Shown here piece after piece: positions 55,145 through 63,828 of a DNA stretch of 64,000 nucleotides; positions within the stretch are counted from its first letter, which is position 1, and each line of letters begins with the position of its first letter. The position numbers and the translations under genes are program-made. This DNA is from UBA4736 sp002404015 (GTDB lineage Bacteria > Chloroflexota > Dormibacteria > Dormibacterales > Dormibacteraceae). The DNA lies in the NCBI GenBank assembly GCA_036747295.1, contig DAIOCN010000004.1, forward strand, positions 62,001 to 126,000, written 5' to 3'. Under the pieces are notes generated by a model. That model searched no databases and was not told the DNA's origin. It saw only the letters and a program-made list of their open reading frames with translations.

Positions 55145-57533
55145 GAACGGCGAGCGGCGCCTGGGTTCGGTCGGACGGTCCTTCCCGAAGGTGGACGGCG
55201 GCGCCAAGGTGACGGGCGCCGCGGTGTACGCGGACGACATCAACCTGCCCCGCACCCTGCACTGCAAGATCCTGCGCAGCCCGCTGCCCCACGCCCGGGT
55301 GCTGAGCGTCGATGCCAGCGCCGCCCGGCGCGTGCCCGGCGTTGTTGCGGTGATCACGGGCCAGGACCTCCCGATCCGGTTCGGGATCCTTCCCGTTTCC
55401 CAGGACGAGCGGGCCCTGGAGCACGAGAAGGTGCGGTACGTGGGCGATCCTGTCGCCGCGGTCGCGGCACTCGACGAGGAGACGGCCGAGGCCGCCTGCT
55501 CGGCGATAAGGGTCGCGTACGACGAGCTGCAGCCGGTGATGTCGATCGAGGAAGCCCTCAAGGAGCCCGTGGACGAGCCGATCCACGAACCCACCTACAC
55601 GCGCCAGCCGCTGAACATCCACCGCCAGGTCGCCTACGAGTTCGGCGACGTCGACGCCGGCTTCGGGCAGGCCGAGCACATTCGCGAGGACCTGTTCTTC
55701 TTCCAGGGCAACACGCACCTGCCTATGGAGCAGCACTCGGCGACTGCCACCTACGTGGACGGCAAGCTGACTCTGTGGTCGTCGACCCAGGTCGTCCACT
55801 ACGTCCACCGCGCGCTGGCCAAGACGCTCGAGCTGCCGATGAACCGCATCCGCGTCATCGGAGCCGTCCACGGCGGCGGCTTCGGCGGCAAGACCGACCC
55901 CTTCTCGCACGAGATCGTCGTGTCCAAGCTGGCCATGCTCACCGGCCGGCCCGTCAAGTGCACTCTGACCCGAGAGGAGGTGTTCTACGCCCACCGCGGC
56001 CGCCACCCCGTCCTGATGTGGGTGCGGACCGGCGTGAAGCGCGACGGCCGGATCACCGCCATGCACTTCCGCAGCGCGCTCGACGGCGGCGCCTACGGCT
56101 CCTACGGCGCGGCCTCGGTCTTCTACACGGGCACGCTGCAGACGGTCACTTACGACATCCCCGCCTACCGCTTCGAAGGCTGCCGCGTGTTCACCAACAA
56201 GGCGCCCTGCGGCCCCAAGCGCGGCCACGGCACCCCCCAGCCCCGCTTCGCGATCGAGCTGCACCTCGACAAGATCGCCGACGAGCTGGGCCTCGACCGG
56301 GTCGAGCTGAAGCGGCGGAACTTCGTCAAGCCGTTCACGCGAGCGGTGAACTGGCTGCGGATCACCTCCTGCGGGCTCGAGGAGTGCACCGAGAAGGTGC
56401 TGACGGCGTCGGCCTACCGGACCCGTGAGCGCAGGCCGGGAAGGGGCATGGGCTTCGCGATCTCGGCGTACATGTCAGGCGCGGGCACGGCGATCTACTG
56501 GAACGACATGCCGCACTCCGAGGTGCAGGTCAAGGTGGACCGCACGGGGGTGACCGCGTTCTGCGGAGCCATGGACATCGGACAGGGCTCCGACTCCGTG
56601 CTTGCCCACATCGTGGCCGAGGAGCTGGGGCTGCATCCGAAGGACGTCCGGCTCGTGACCGCGGACACCGACACGACGCCCATCGACCTGGGCTCGTACT
56701 CCTCCCGAGTCACCTTCATGGCCGGCAACGCCGCGCTGCAGGCTGCCCGCCGGATGCGCGACCTCTTGGTCCAGGCGGTCGCCGCCAGGATGGGCGTGCA
56801 CGGGGACCTCCACGAGATCCCCGTCGGGGACGGCCGGATCGGCGATTTCAGCTTTGAGGAGGCCAGCGAGCTGGCCGAGACCAGGTTCGGCACCCTGACA
56901 ACGGGCGGCAGCTACACCCCACCTCGCATCGGGGGGCCGTTCAAGGGCTCCGGGGTTGGCCCCAGCCCGGCCTACAGCTATTCGGCCGCCGTGGTTGACG
57001 TGGACGCTGACGCCCGCACCGGCATCGTCACCGTGAACAAGGTCTGGATCGCGCACGACGTGGGCCGCGCGATCAACCCCCTCCTGGTGATCGGCCAGGT
57101 CGAGGGCGGCGTGTACATGGGCCTGGGCGAGGCGCTGATGGAGGAGCAGGCCTACCGCAAGGGCCGGCACAAGTGGCCGTCGATGCTCGAGTACAAGTCG
57201 CCCACATTCCTCGACACGCCCGAGATCGTCACGTTCCTGGTCGAGACCATCGACCCCGAGGGTCCGTACGGCGCCAAGGAGGCGGGCCAGGGGCCCCTGC
57301 TGCCTGTGATCCCGGCCCTCAACGCCGCCGTCCACGATGCGCTGGGGGTGTGGATCGACGAGGTCCCGGTCACACCCGAGAAAGTTGTCCGGGCTCTGGA
57401 CGCGAAAGCCAAGGGCGAGATTCCCCGCCACGGCCCCAAGGCCTTCCCAGCCATCCCCTACCCGCCGCTGATCCGGGTGGAACCGCCCGACCCTCACGAC
57501 ATGCGGGTCGGCGAAGAGCTGGCCAATGCTTAG
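55137..57533 (+). CDS. Molybdenum hydroxylase large subunit (HcrA-like, xanthine dehydrogenase family)
   Basis: 798 residues holding the molybdopterin-cytosine-dinucleotide site. GAAVYADDINLPRTLH starts the N-terminal domain (residues 22-37), VHGGGFGGKTDPFSHE is the Mo-pterin loop, AMDIGQGSDSVLAHIVAEEL (in parts) and GPYGAKEAGQGPLLP with the base Glu are present. The CO-dehydrogenase loop AYxCSFR is absent (here GGAYGSYGAAS), so it is not a CoxL. Given its FAD partner, 4-hydroxybenzoyl-CoA reductase-like dehydroxylation or a related aromatic/heterocycle reaction is most likely, but substrate is unproven. Confidence 0.92.
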   Translation: MAENGERRLGSVGRSFPKVDGGAKVTGAAVYADDINLPRTLHCKILRSPLPHARVLSVDASAARRVPGVVAVITGQDLPIRFGILPVSQDERALEHEKVRYVGDPVAAVAALDEETAEAACSAIRVAYDELQPVMSIEEALKEPVDEPIHEPTYTRQPLNIHRQVAYEFGDVDAGFGQAEHIREDLFFFQGNTHLPMEQHSATATYVDGKLTLWSSTQVVHYVHRALAKTLELPMNRIRVIGAVHGGGFGGKTDPFSHEIVVSKLAMLTGRPVKCTLTREEVFYAHRGRHPVLMWVRTGVKRDGRITAMHFRSALDGGAYGSYGAASVFYTGTLQTVTYDIPAYRFEGCRVFTNKAPCGPKRGHGTPQPRFAIELHLDKIADELGLDRVELKRRNFVKPFTRAVNWLRITSCGLEECTEKVLTASAYRTRERRPGRGMGFAISAYMSGAGTAIYWNDMPHSEVQVKVDRTGVTAFCGAMDIGQGSDSVLAHIVAEELGLHPKDVRLVTADTDTTPIDLGSYSSRVTFMAGNAALQAARRMRDLLVQAVAARMGVHGDLHEIPVGDGRIGDFSFEEASELAETRFGTLTTGGSYTPPRIGGPFKGSGVGPSPAYSYSAAVVDVDADARTGIVTVNKVWIAHDVGRAINPLLVIGQVEGGVYMGLGEALMEEQAYRKGRHKWPSMLEYKSPTFLDTPEIVTFLVETIDPEGPYGAKEAGQGPLLPVIPALNAAVHDALGVWIDEVPVTPEKVVRALDAKAKGEIPRHGPKAFPAIPYPPLIRVEPPDPHDMRVGEELANA

Positions 57534-58521
57534 GCTGCCCCGGCTCCGCTACCTGCAGCCCGCCAGCGCTCGCGAAGCCTCGGTCATGGCCGCCGAGCAC
57601 GGCCCCCGGGCGATGCTGGTGGCAGGCGGCACCGACCTGTTCCCGAACCTGAAGCGGCGCCAGTTCGACCCCGAAACCTTGATCGGCCTCTGCCACCTGG
57701 CGGAGCTCGGCTCAGTGCGCGGCGATGCGCGGTCGGGCTTCGAAGTCGGCGCCGGCGTCACCCTCAGCCAAGCGGCGCGCCATCCCGGCCTCCTCGCGGC
57801 CTATGCCGGGTACGCGGAGGCGGCCGGGCTGGTCTCCTCGCCGCCCCTTCGCAACGCGGGAACCATCGGCGGCAACCTCTGCGTCGACACCCGCTGCAAC
57901 TACTACAACCAGACTTTCGAGTGGCGCCAGTCGGTCGGCTTCTGCATCAAGAAGGATGGCGACATCTGCCTCGTGGCGCCGGGCAGCCCGCGCTGCTGGG
58001 CCCTCTCCTCATCGGACACAGCGCCCGTGGCCATCGCCGTGGGGGCGACCGTGGTGCTGGCGGGCCCCGACGGTGAGCGCGAGCTGCCCGCCGCCGCGCT
58101 CTACCGGGACGACGGCATCGACTACCTCGCCAAGCAGCCGCACGAGGTCCTGACGGCGCTCCGGCTGCCCCCCTCGGACGGCCTGCGAACCGCCTATGTG
58201 AAGCTGCGGCGCCGAGGCTCGATCGACTTCCCGATCGCCGGCGCAGCAGCCGCGCTGGTCCTCGACGGCCAGACGGTGAGCCGCGCCCGCATCGTGCTCT
58301 CGGCCGTCGGGTCCCACCCCGTCGACGCGACGGCGGCCGAGGAGTTCCTGGCCGGCCGCGAGCTCAGCGCCGAGGTGATCACGGAGGCCGCCGAGCTGGC
58401 CGCCAAGCCGGCCAAGCCGCTCGACAACGCCGATCTCAGCTACCTGTGGCGAAAGCGCATGGTGCGGGTCGTGGTCGAGCAGGCGCTGGAGCGAGCAGCC
58501 TCCCCGGTCGCACGGAATTAA
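57526..58521 (+). CDS. Molybdenum hydroxylase FAD subunit with extra [4Fe-4S] motif (HcrB-like)
   Basis: 331 residues, FAD-binding CO-dehydrogenase-M-type fold: MLVAGGTDLFPNL (residues 30-42) and GTIGGNLCVDTRCNYYNQ. Four cysteines at 124, 140, 148 and 157 (DTRC, VGFC, GDIC, SPRC) have spacings 16/8/9, the pattern of the loop that binds an additional [4Fe-4S] cluster in 4-hydroxybenzoyl-CoA reductase beta. This loop is absent from ordinary xanthine dehydrogenase medium subunits. The ATG overlaps the large-subunit stop by eight bases. Confidence 0.93.
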   Translation: MLRLPRLRYLQPASAREASVMAAEHGPRAMLVAGGTDLFPNLKRRQFDPETLIGLCHLAELGSVRGDARSGFEVGAGVTLSQAARHPGLLAAYAGYAEAAGLVSSPPLRNAGTIGGNLCVDTRCNYYNQTFEWRQSVGFCIKKDGDICLVAPGSPRCWALSSSDTAPVAIAVGATVVLAGPDGERELPAAALYRDDGIDYLAKQPHEVLTALRLPPSDGLRTAYVKLRRRGSIDFPIAGAAAALVLDGQTVSRARIVLSAVGSHPVDATAAEEFLAGRELSAEVITEAAELAAKPAKPLDNADLSYLWRKRMVRVVVEQALERAASPVARN

Positions 58522-58540
58522 CTGGTTTCGGCCAACCGGT

Positions 58541-58546
58541 TAGGCT
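58541..58546 (+). promoter_or_regulatory. -10 element of the tandem amidohydrolase operon
   Basis: TAGGCT, 7 bases before GTG 58554; no ribosome-binding site between. Suggests the amidohydrolases have their own leaderless transcript 20 bases after the FAD-subunit stop. Confidence 0.5.
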
Positions 58547-58553
58547 CAGCTTC

Positions 58554-59783
58554 GTGCCGACGGCGGTGTTCGGGGACGCGCTTTACGACCCGGCGACGGC
58601 CGAGACCGTGCGCGACGCGGTCGTGATCATCGACGACGGCCGCGTGGTGGCGGCCGGCGCCCGGTCCCAGGTCAAGCCGCCGGCGGACGCGACGCGGGTG
58701 GACGCCGAGGGACTGACGCTCCTGCCCGGCCTCATCGATAGCCATGTCCACCTCTGCTTTCAGGGCCGCGGGCTGGACCTGGGTGAGTCGCTGGCGACCC
58801 CGCCCAGCTTGCTGACGCTGTTCGCCGTGGAGAGCTGCCGAAACACGCTGGAGGCCGGTTTCACGACCGTGCGCGACGCGGGCGGCACGCCGCATGGGAT
58901 ACGCCTGGCCGTCGACCGCGGCTACTTCCCCGGCCCCCGCATGAGGCTCGCGGTCACGGTCCTCAGCCAGACCGGGGGCCACGCCGACCAGCACTTCCCG
59001 TGCGGGGTCGCGGTCGACTTCAACCCGATGCCCGATGTGCCGCCGTCGGTCGTGGACGGTGTGGAACCGATGCGGCAGCGGGTGCGCGAGATCATCAGGT
59101 CCGGGGCCGACTGGATAAAGCTGTGCACCAGCGGCGGCGTGCTCTCGCCAGGCGACTCCCCCCACCACGCCACCTTCACCCTGGACGAGATCCGGGCGGC
59201 CGTCGAAGAGGCCGCGACCCAGGGCCGCAAGGTGATGGCGCACGCCCAGGCCAACCAGGGGATCCGCAACGCCCTCCAGTGCGGCGTGTCAACGGTCGAG
59301 CACGGGATCTGGATCGACGACGACGTCTGCGAGATGTTCCTGGACGGCGACCGAGCGCTTGTCCCGACCCTGGTGGCGCCCCAATGGGTGATCCGGCACG
59401 CCGAGAACGGTCGGATGCCCAAGTGGGCTGCCGACAAGGGGCGTGCCGTCATTGCCGACCACGAGGCCAGCATCCGGCGGGCCATCGAGGCCGGGGTGAA
59501 GGTCGCCTTCGGCAGCGACAGCGGCGTCGGCCCTCACGGGACGCAGGGCGAGGAGTTTCTGCTCCTCCACAAGCTCGGTATGTCGCCGGACAACTGCCTC
59601 CGCTCGGCCACGACGGTGGCGGCCGAGGTGATCGGGGCGGCGGGCGCCGGCTCGCTCGGCGAAGGCTCTCTGGGCGACTTGATCGGCGTCCCCGGCGATC
59701 CCCTCGCCGACCTCGAGCTGGTGGCCAAGGCGGCGAACGTTCACCTGGTCGTCAAGGGTGGCGAGGTCGTGAAGGCGCGGTGA
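58554..59783 (+). CDS. Metal-dependent amidohydrolase (imidazolonepropionase-like), copy 1
   Basis: 409 residues of the amidohydrolase superfamily. Metal ligands: LIDSHVHLCF (HxH), carboxylated-Lys position in ADWIKLCTSGGV, His in KVMAHAQANQG and VEHGIWID, Asp in AFGSDSGVGPHG. The family hydrolyses C-N bonds of cyclic amides, dipeptides or related compounds. GTG start follows TAGGCT. Paired with a downstream paralogue through GTGA overlap; substrate may be linked to the neighbouring molybdenum hydroxylase, which is inference. Confidence 0.92.
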   Translation: MPTAVFGDALYDPATAETVRDAVVIIDDGRVVAAGARSQVKPPADATRVDAEGLTLLPGLIDSHVHLCFQGRGLDLGESLATPPSLLTLFAVESCRNTLEAGFTTVRDAGGTPHGIRLAVDRGYFPGPRMRLAVTVLSQTGGHADQHFPCGVAVDFNPMPDVPPSVVDGVEPMRQRVREIIRSGADWIKLCTSGGVLSPGDSPHHATFTLDEIRAAVEEAATQGRKVMAHAQANQGIRNALQCGVSTVEHGIWIDDDVCEMFLDGDRALVPTLVAPQWVIRHAENGRMPKWAADKGRAVIADHEASIRRAIEAGVKVAFGSDSGVGPHGTQGEEFLLLHKLGMSPDNCLRSATTVAAEVIGAAGAGSLGEGSLGDLIGVPGDPLADLELVAKAANVHLVVKGGEVVKAR

Positions 59784-61015
59784 TCACGGCGGTCTTCGGC
59801 GACGCCCTGCTGGACCCGGTCAGAGCCGAGCTGACGCCCGACGCGGTAGTGGTCATCGAGGACGGCCGGGTCACGGCGCGCGGGCCGCGCTCCACAATCA
59901 GCGTCCCCGCGGACGCGCTGAAGCTGAACGCCGAGGGCCTGACACTGCTGCCGGGCCTGGTCGACTGCCATGTCCACCTCCGGTCGCAGGGCACCGGCCG
60001 CGACCTGACCGACTGGCTGGGCACGCCGCCCAGCCTCTGGGTGGCGGCGACCGTGCCGGCGGCCCGCCTGACGCTGGAGGCGGGCTTCACCGCAATCCGC
60101 GACGCCGGCGGCACACCCGCGGGCGTCCGCATGGCGGTCGAGCGGGGCATCATGCCGGGGCCGCGGATGAAGATCGCGGTGGTCGGCCTGAGCCAGACCG
60201 GGGGGCACACGGACCAGCACTTCATGTGCGGGGTGAACATCGCGCCCCGGATTCCTGACGTCCCCAACTCAGTGGTGGACGGGGTGGAGCCGATGCGGCA
60301 GCGGGTCCGAGAGACGATCCGAGCCGGGGCGGATTGGATAAAGCTGTGCACCAGCGGCGGCGTCCTCTCGCCGAACGACGACCCGCACCACGCGACGCTG
60401 ACGGTCGGCGAGATCCGGGCCGCGGTCGAGGAGGCCGCGACGCAGGGCCGCAAGGTGATGGCGCACGCCCAGGCCAACCAGGGGATCAAGAACGCCCTGA
60501 TCGGCGGAGTCGCCACGATCGAGCACGGCATCTGGCTGGACGACGACGCGATCGAGATGATGCTGGACGGCGGCAACGCGCTGGTTCCGACCCTTGTGGC
60601 TCCGCTGTGGGTGATCCGCCACGCCGATGAGGGCCGTATGCCCAAGTGGGCGGCCGACAAGGGAAGGGCGGTCTTCGACGACCACAAGGAAAGCGTCCGG
60701 CGAGCCATCGAGGCCGGGGTCCGGATCGCCTTCGGGACCGACACCGGGGTCGGCCCTCACGGCAGCATGGGCGAGGAGTTCCTGCTCCTCAACGAGCTGG
60801 GCATGGAGCCGGCCGACTGCCTCCGCTCCGCCACCAGCGTGGCGGCCGAGACGATCGGCTGGAAGGGCGAGGTCGGGACTCTGGAGCCGGGAGCCTTCGG
60901 GGACCTGATCGGCGTCCCCGGCAATCCCCTCGAAAACCTCGAGCTGGTCGCCAAGGCGGCGAACGTGCATCTCGTGGTCAAGGGCGGCGAAGTAGTGAAG
61001 GAGCGCGCGGCTTAG
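59780..61015 (+). CDS. Metal-dependent amidohydrolase (imidazolonepropionase-like), copy 2
   Basis: 411 residues, clearly a tandem paralogue of copy 1 with long identical stretches (e.g. GADWIKLCTSGGVLSP, RKVMAHAQANQG, MPKWAADKGRAV). All metal ligands are intact: VDCHVHL, WIKL, AHAQ, EHGIW, GTDTGVG. GTG 59780 overlaps copy 1 stop as GTGA. Divergence in the region after HxH (FQGRGLDLGES versus RSQGTGRDLTD) suggests related but different substrates, or hetero-oligomer formation. Confidence 0.92.
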   Translation: MITAVFGDALLDPVRAELTPDAVVVIEDGRVTARGPRSTISVPADALKLNAEGLTLLPGLVDCHVHLRSQGTGRDLTDWLGTPPSLWVAATVPAARLTLEAGFTAIRDAGGTPAGVRMAVERGIMPGPRMKIAVVGLSQTGGHTDQHFMCGVNIAPRIPDVPNSVVDGVEPMRQRVRETIRAGADWIKLCTSGGVLSPNDDPHHATLTVGEIRAAVEEAATQGRKVMAHAQANQGIKNALIGGVATIEHGIWLDDDAIEMMLDGGNALVPTLVAPLWVIRHADEGRMPKWAADKGRAVFDDHKESVRRAIEAGVRIAFGTDTGVGPHGSMGEEFLLLNELGMEPADCLRSATSVAAETIGWKGEVGTLEPGAFGDLIGVPGNPLENLELVAKAANVHLVVKGGEVVKERAA

Positions 61016-61033
61016 CCGGGTCGGGCTACGCTT

Positions 61034-61364
61034 TCACCCCCTGAGCACGCAGAGCAGGTCCTGTCTCGCGCACTCCGCGGCCACTTCCGGGATGAGGCAG
61101 GGCGTGACCACGAAGGCAGCTCCCGCGGCCCTGGCCTCGCGTACGCTGACGGGGTCCCAGACCGTGCCGACCCCGATCGGCGTTCCGCCCCCTGTGCACC
61201 AGGCCGCGGACGATCTCCATGCAGGAGGGGACGGTCATGGTGACCTCGACAGTCGCGATGCCCGCCTCGATGACGGCCATGCGGGCCTGGAACGCGGTGT
61301 CCGCATTGTCGGCGCGGATTACGCCCGCGACGCGGGTTGGGAAAGCCTGCTCGACGCTCAGCAC
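61034..61364 (-). pseudogene. Truncated, frameshifted KDPG/KHG aldolase-like gene
   Basis: From GTG 61364 the frame reads FPTRVAGVIRADNADTAFQA, then VIEAGIATVEVTMTVPSCME, the start of a 2-dehydro-3-deoxyphosphogluconate aldolase. At a C/G run near 61187-61192 the family sequence moves one frame over (TPIGVGTVWDPVSVREARAA, FVVTPCLIPEVAAE) and ends LLCVLRG at a TGA around 61034. The catalytic-Lys half is gone; a full protein has about 210 residues against about 110 here. It lies directly behind the amidohydrolase pair on the other strand. Confidence 0.75.
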
Positions 61365-61450
61365 GGGACGCCCACTATGGGGATGGGCTCCGGCTCCAGC
61401 GCCACCGATACCGAAACGCGTCCGACATTGGCTGCGTTCAACGCGCCGAG

Positions 61451-62014
61451 ATGCTCATTCGCGCCGCGCTGGCCTGGATCCCGCTGGCGGTCGGCGTCAC
61501 CGTCCTGTCCCTGCTCGGCATGGGCATCGCCCAGCAGGTGATCAGGACCGGTGCTGACGACCCCCAGGTTCAGATGTCGGACGACGCCGCCACCATGCTC
61601 AATGCGGGCGCGCCGCCGGACACCGTGATCCCGGCCCGGGTAGTCGACATCGGCCAGTCGCTGGTTCCCTACCTGATGGTCTTCGACCGCTCGGGGCAGC
61701 TGGTCGCCTCCTCGGCCCAGCTTCACCGACAGGCCCCGGCGTTCCCGGAGTCGGTGTTCGGCAGCGTGACCGGCGGACGGGCGGACAAGATCACCTGGCA
61801 GCCGGAGGCCGGCGTCCGCAGCGCGGTGGTGGTGCAGCGCTGGAACGGCGGCTACGTGGTGGCCGGACGCTCCATGAGGCGCGACGAGGAGCGGATCAGC
61901 GGCCTCGAGCAGCTGGCTGTAGCAGGCTGGCTGGTGGCCCTGGCCGTCACGGCCGTCGCCAGCCTGGCCGTGACCGCAGTGGCCTGGCCCGCGAACGAGC
62001 GCGTCCGCTCCTAG
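61451..62014 (+). CDS. Membrane protein with two TM helices flanking an extracytoplasmic domain
   Basis: 187 residues: TM1 at about residues 5-27 (AALAWIPLAVGVTVLSLLGM), an extracytoplasmic domain with LVPYLMVFDRSGQLVASSAQ (a PAS/Cache-like strand) and TWQPEAGVRSAVVVQRWNGG, then TM2 near 155-178 (VAGWLVALAVTAVASLAVTA). No output domain. It resembles a sensor input module without kinase; function unknown. ATG 61451 has no clear Shine-Dalgarno. Converges on the VOC gene with a 4-base overlap. Confidence 0.7.
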   Translation: MLIRAALAWIPLAVGVTVLSLLGMGIAQQVIRTGADDPQVQMSDDAATMLNAGAPPDTVIPARVVDIGQSLVPYLMVFDRSGQLVASSAQLHRQAPAFPESVFGSVTGGRADKITWQPEAGVRSAVVVQRWNGGYVVAGRSMRRDEERISGLEQLAVAGWLVALAVTAVASLAVTAVAWPANERVRS

Positions 62015-62445
62015 GCCATCGGCGCGGTCAGCTCGATCTGGATGTTGTCCGGGTCGCGGAAGGGCAGTATGTGGATGCCGAACCCCGCCAGGTCTGTGAT
62101 CTCGCCGTGCGACACCCCCCGCTCGTCGAAGAGGCGGACCGCCTTGTCGAGCTCCTGGCGGCTGGCGACATTGAAGCTGAGGTGGTCGAGGCCGACCCGG
62201 TCCTCGTCGAACCGGTCGCCGGCGGGGGCCACGGGCCGCAGGCCAAGCAGCAGGTCGCCGCGATTCATCACGACCCCGCCAAACAGGACCTTGTACGCCG
62301 CCTCCGCGTTGGGATCGCCCTCCGGAGGCGACTCCACCGCCACTTCGAACCCCAGCAGGCTCGTGTAGAACTCCCGGCTGCGGGCCACGTCGGTAACCGT
62401 CAAGCGAACGTGATGGACACCGCCGATATCGAGCTTTTCCCCCAC
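62011..62445 (-). CDS. VOC family (glyoxalase-like) protein
   Basis: 144 residues. IGGVHHVRLTVTDVARSREFY begins the first beta-alpha motif (in parts; ligand His in VHHVRL), DRVGLDHLSFNV supplies the second ligand region and FRDPDNIQIELTAP the last Glu. Start GTG 62445 is fixed by a strong AAGGAGGT at 62451-62458, 5 bases upstream. Dioxygenase, isomerase or resistance function cannot be separated by sequence alone. Confidence 0.88.
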   Translation of the reverse strand: MGEKLDIGGVHHVRLTVTDVARSREFYTSLLGFEVAVESPPEGDPNAEAAYKVLFGGVVMNRGDLLLGLRPVAPAGDRFDEDRVGLDHLSFNVASRQELDKAVRLFDERGVSHGEITDLAGFGIHILPFRDPDNIQIELTAPMA

Positions 62446-62530
62446 TTCTGACCTCCTTGCCGCGGTGGCGCCGGGGCGTTGTGCCCGCAGTAGCCGCCCC
62501 CCGAGCCGGCATCGTCGCATAGACCGGCCG

Positions 62531-63823
62531 TCAGTGCGGGAGCGGCAGCCACAGACAGAACGTGCTGCCGGCACCCGGCTCCGAGGTGGCGACGATATCG
62601 CCTCCGTGCAGCTCCGCCAGCTCCTTGCTCACATGCAGGCCGAGACCGGTGCCCCCGATATGGCTGTTTTCGGCGGTCAAGATCCGCCCGAACCTGGAGA
62701 AGAGGCGCGGCATGTCCGCGGCGGCGATGCCGAGACCCTGGTCCGCGACCCGAACGTAGGCCCGGCCGCCCTCGACTCCGACGGAGCATCGGACGAGTCC
62801 ACCGTCCGGGGAGTACTTGATCGCATTGTCGAGCAGGTTGCCGATGATAGTGGCGATCCGGTGGGCGTCGGCGCGAACGACGACGGGCGCAGGAGAGCGC
62901 TCGAGCAGGATGCTCACCCCCGCCGGGGCCAGTAGCCCGGCAACGTCGACCACCTTCCGCGAGACAAGACCCAGGTCGAGGTCTTCGATCGAGAGCTCCA
63001 CGCGGCCCTCGTCGAGCCGCGCCACCTCCAGCATCTGGGTCACGAGCGCATCCATCTGGCCGACCTTGCCCATGAGGATGGGCAGGATCCGGCGCATGCC
63101 GTTCAGGTCGAGAGATGCGTCCTCGACCATGGACAGGTAGCCGCGGATGACGGTGATCGGGCCGCGCAGCTCGTGCGCCGCCAGGTTGAGGATGTGCCGC
63201 TTGGTGATCTCCAGCTGCGTCATCTTCTGGGCCAGCTCGCGCCCGTGGTCAGCGTCGTCCGGCGTGCGCGCGCGCAACTGCTCCGCCAGCCCGCGCTGCT
63301 GCCACACTATTGCGGCCGTCAGGGCGGATGCCCGCAAGGCCTGGAGGTCAGCGTCGGAGAAGCCCTCGGGGTCCTCCGAGTCAAAGACGGCGACCAGGCC
63401 GATCCGCGTGTCGCCGACCGACCAGGGCACGGCGGCGGCGGTCCTCGCCTGCATCGCGGCCAGCCACCGCAGGTACGGCCGCACGTCCGCGCTGGCGGGG
63501 CCGCCACGGGTCCGGAAGGCCTCGCCGCCGAAGACCACGCGGTCCAGCGCGTCGCTCCCGCCAGACCGGCAGGGGATGTTACGCGACGCGGCGGCCAGGT
63601 CCGCTTCGATCCCGAAGGCTCGATCCTGCAGCGAGAGGGCCTCGCCGGTCAGGAGGAAGAAGCCGGCGCGGCGGGCCCGAACCAGTCCGGCGACAGTCGA
63701 GCTCAGGCGCCCGAAGAAGTCTGACAAAGGCTCGTCGAGATTCTCGATCGCGGCCGCGACGCGGTTCAACGCTTCCAGCGCGCGGTCTCCGCTTGCCGTA
63801 TCCACCGCTCTGTCGGAGCGCAC
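62531..63823 (-). CDS. GAF-domain sensor histidine kinase
   Basis: 430 residues, no TM helix. N-terminal GAF domain (about residues 15-175, VVFGGEAFRTRGGPASADVR, AVPWSVGDTRIGLVAVFDSE in parts). HisKA box with phospho-His in LNLAAHELRGPITVIRG near residue 219. HATPase: N box IGNLLDNAIKYSPDGG, G1 VADQGLGIAAADM, G2 GGTGLGLHVSKELAELHGG. A cytosolic sensor of a small molecule or redox signal. Its partner regulator is not in the window. GTG start 5 bases after the stop of the upstream partial gene. Confidence 0.92.
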   Translation of the reverse strand: MRSDRAVDTASGDRALEALNRVAAAIENLDEPLSDFFGRLSSTVAGLVRARRAGFFLLTGEALSLQDRAFGIEADLAAASRNIPCRSGGSDALDRVVFGGEAFRTRGGPASADVRPYLRWLAAMQARTAAAVPWSVGDTRIGLVAVFDSEDPEGFSDADLQALRASALTAAIVWQQRGLAEQLRARTPDDADHGRELAQKMTQLEITKRHILNLAAHELRGPITVIRGYLSMVEDASLDLNGMRRILPILMGKVGQMDALVTQMLEVARLDEGRVELSIEDLDLGLVSRKVVDVAGLLAPAGVSILLERSPAPVVVRADAHRIATIIGNLLDNAIKYSPDGGLVRCSVGVEGGRAYVRVADQGLGIAAADMPRLFSRFGRILTAENSHIGGTGLGLHVSKELAELHGGDIVATSEPGAGSTFCLWLPLPH

Positions 63824-63828
63824 GGCGG

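Noticed and set aside
55137..57533. Carbon monoxide dehydrogenase large subunit (CoxL)
   Set aside because: The active-site loop AYxCSFR of form I is absent, and the FAD subunit has the 4-hydroxybenzoyl-CoA reductase-type cysteine loop.
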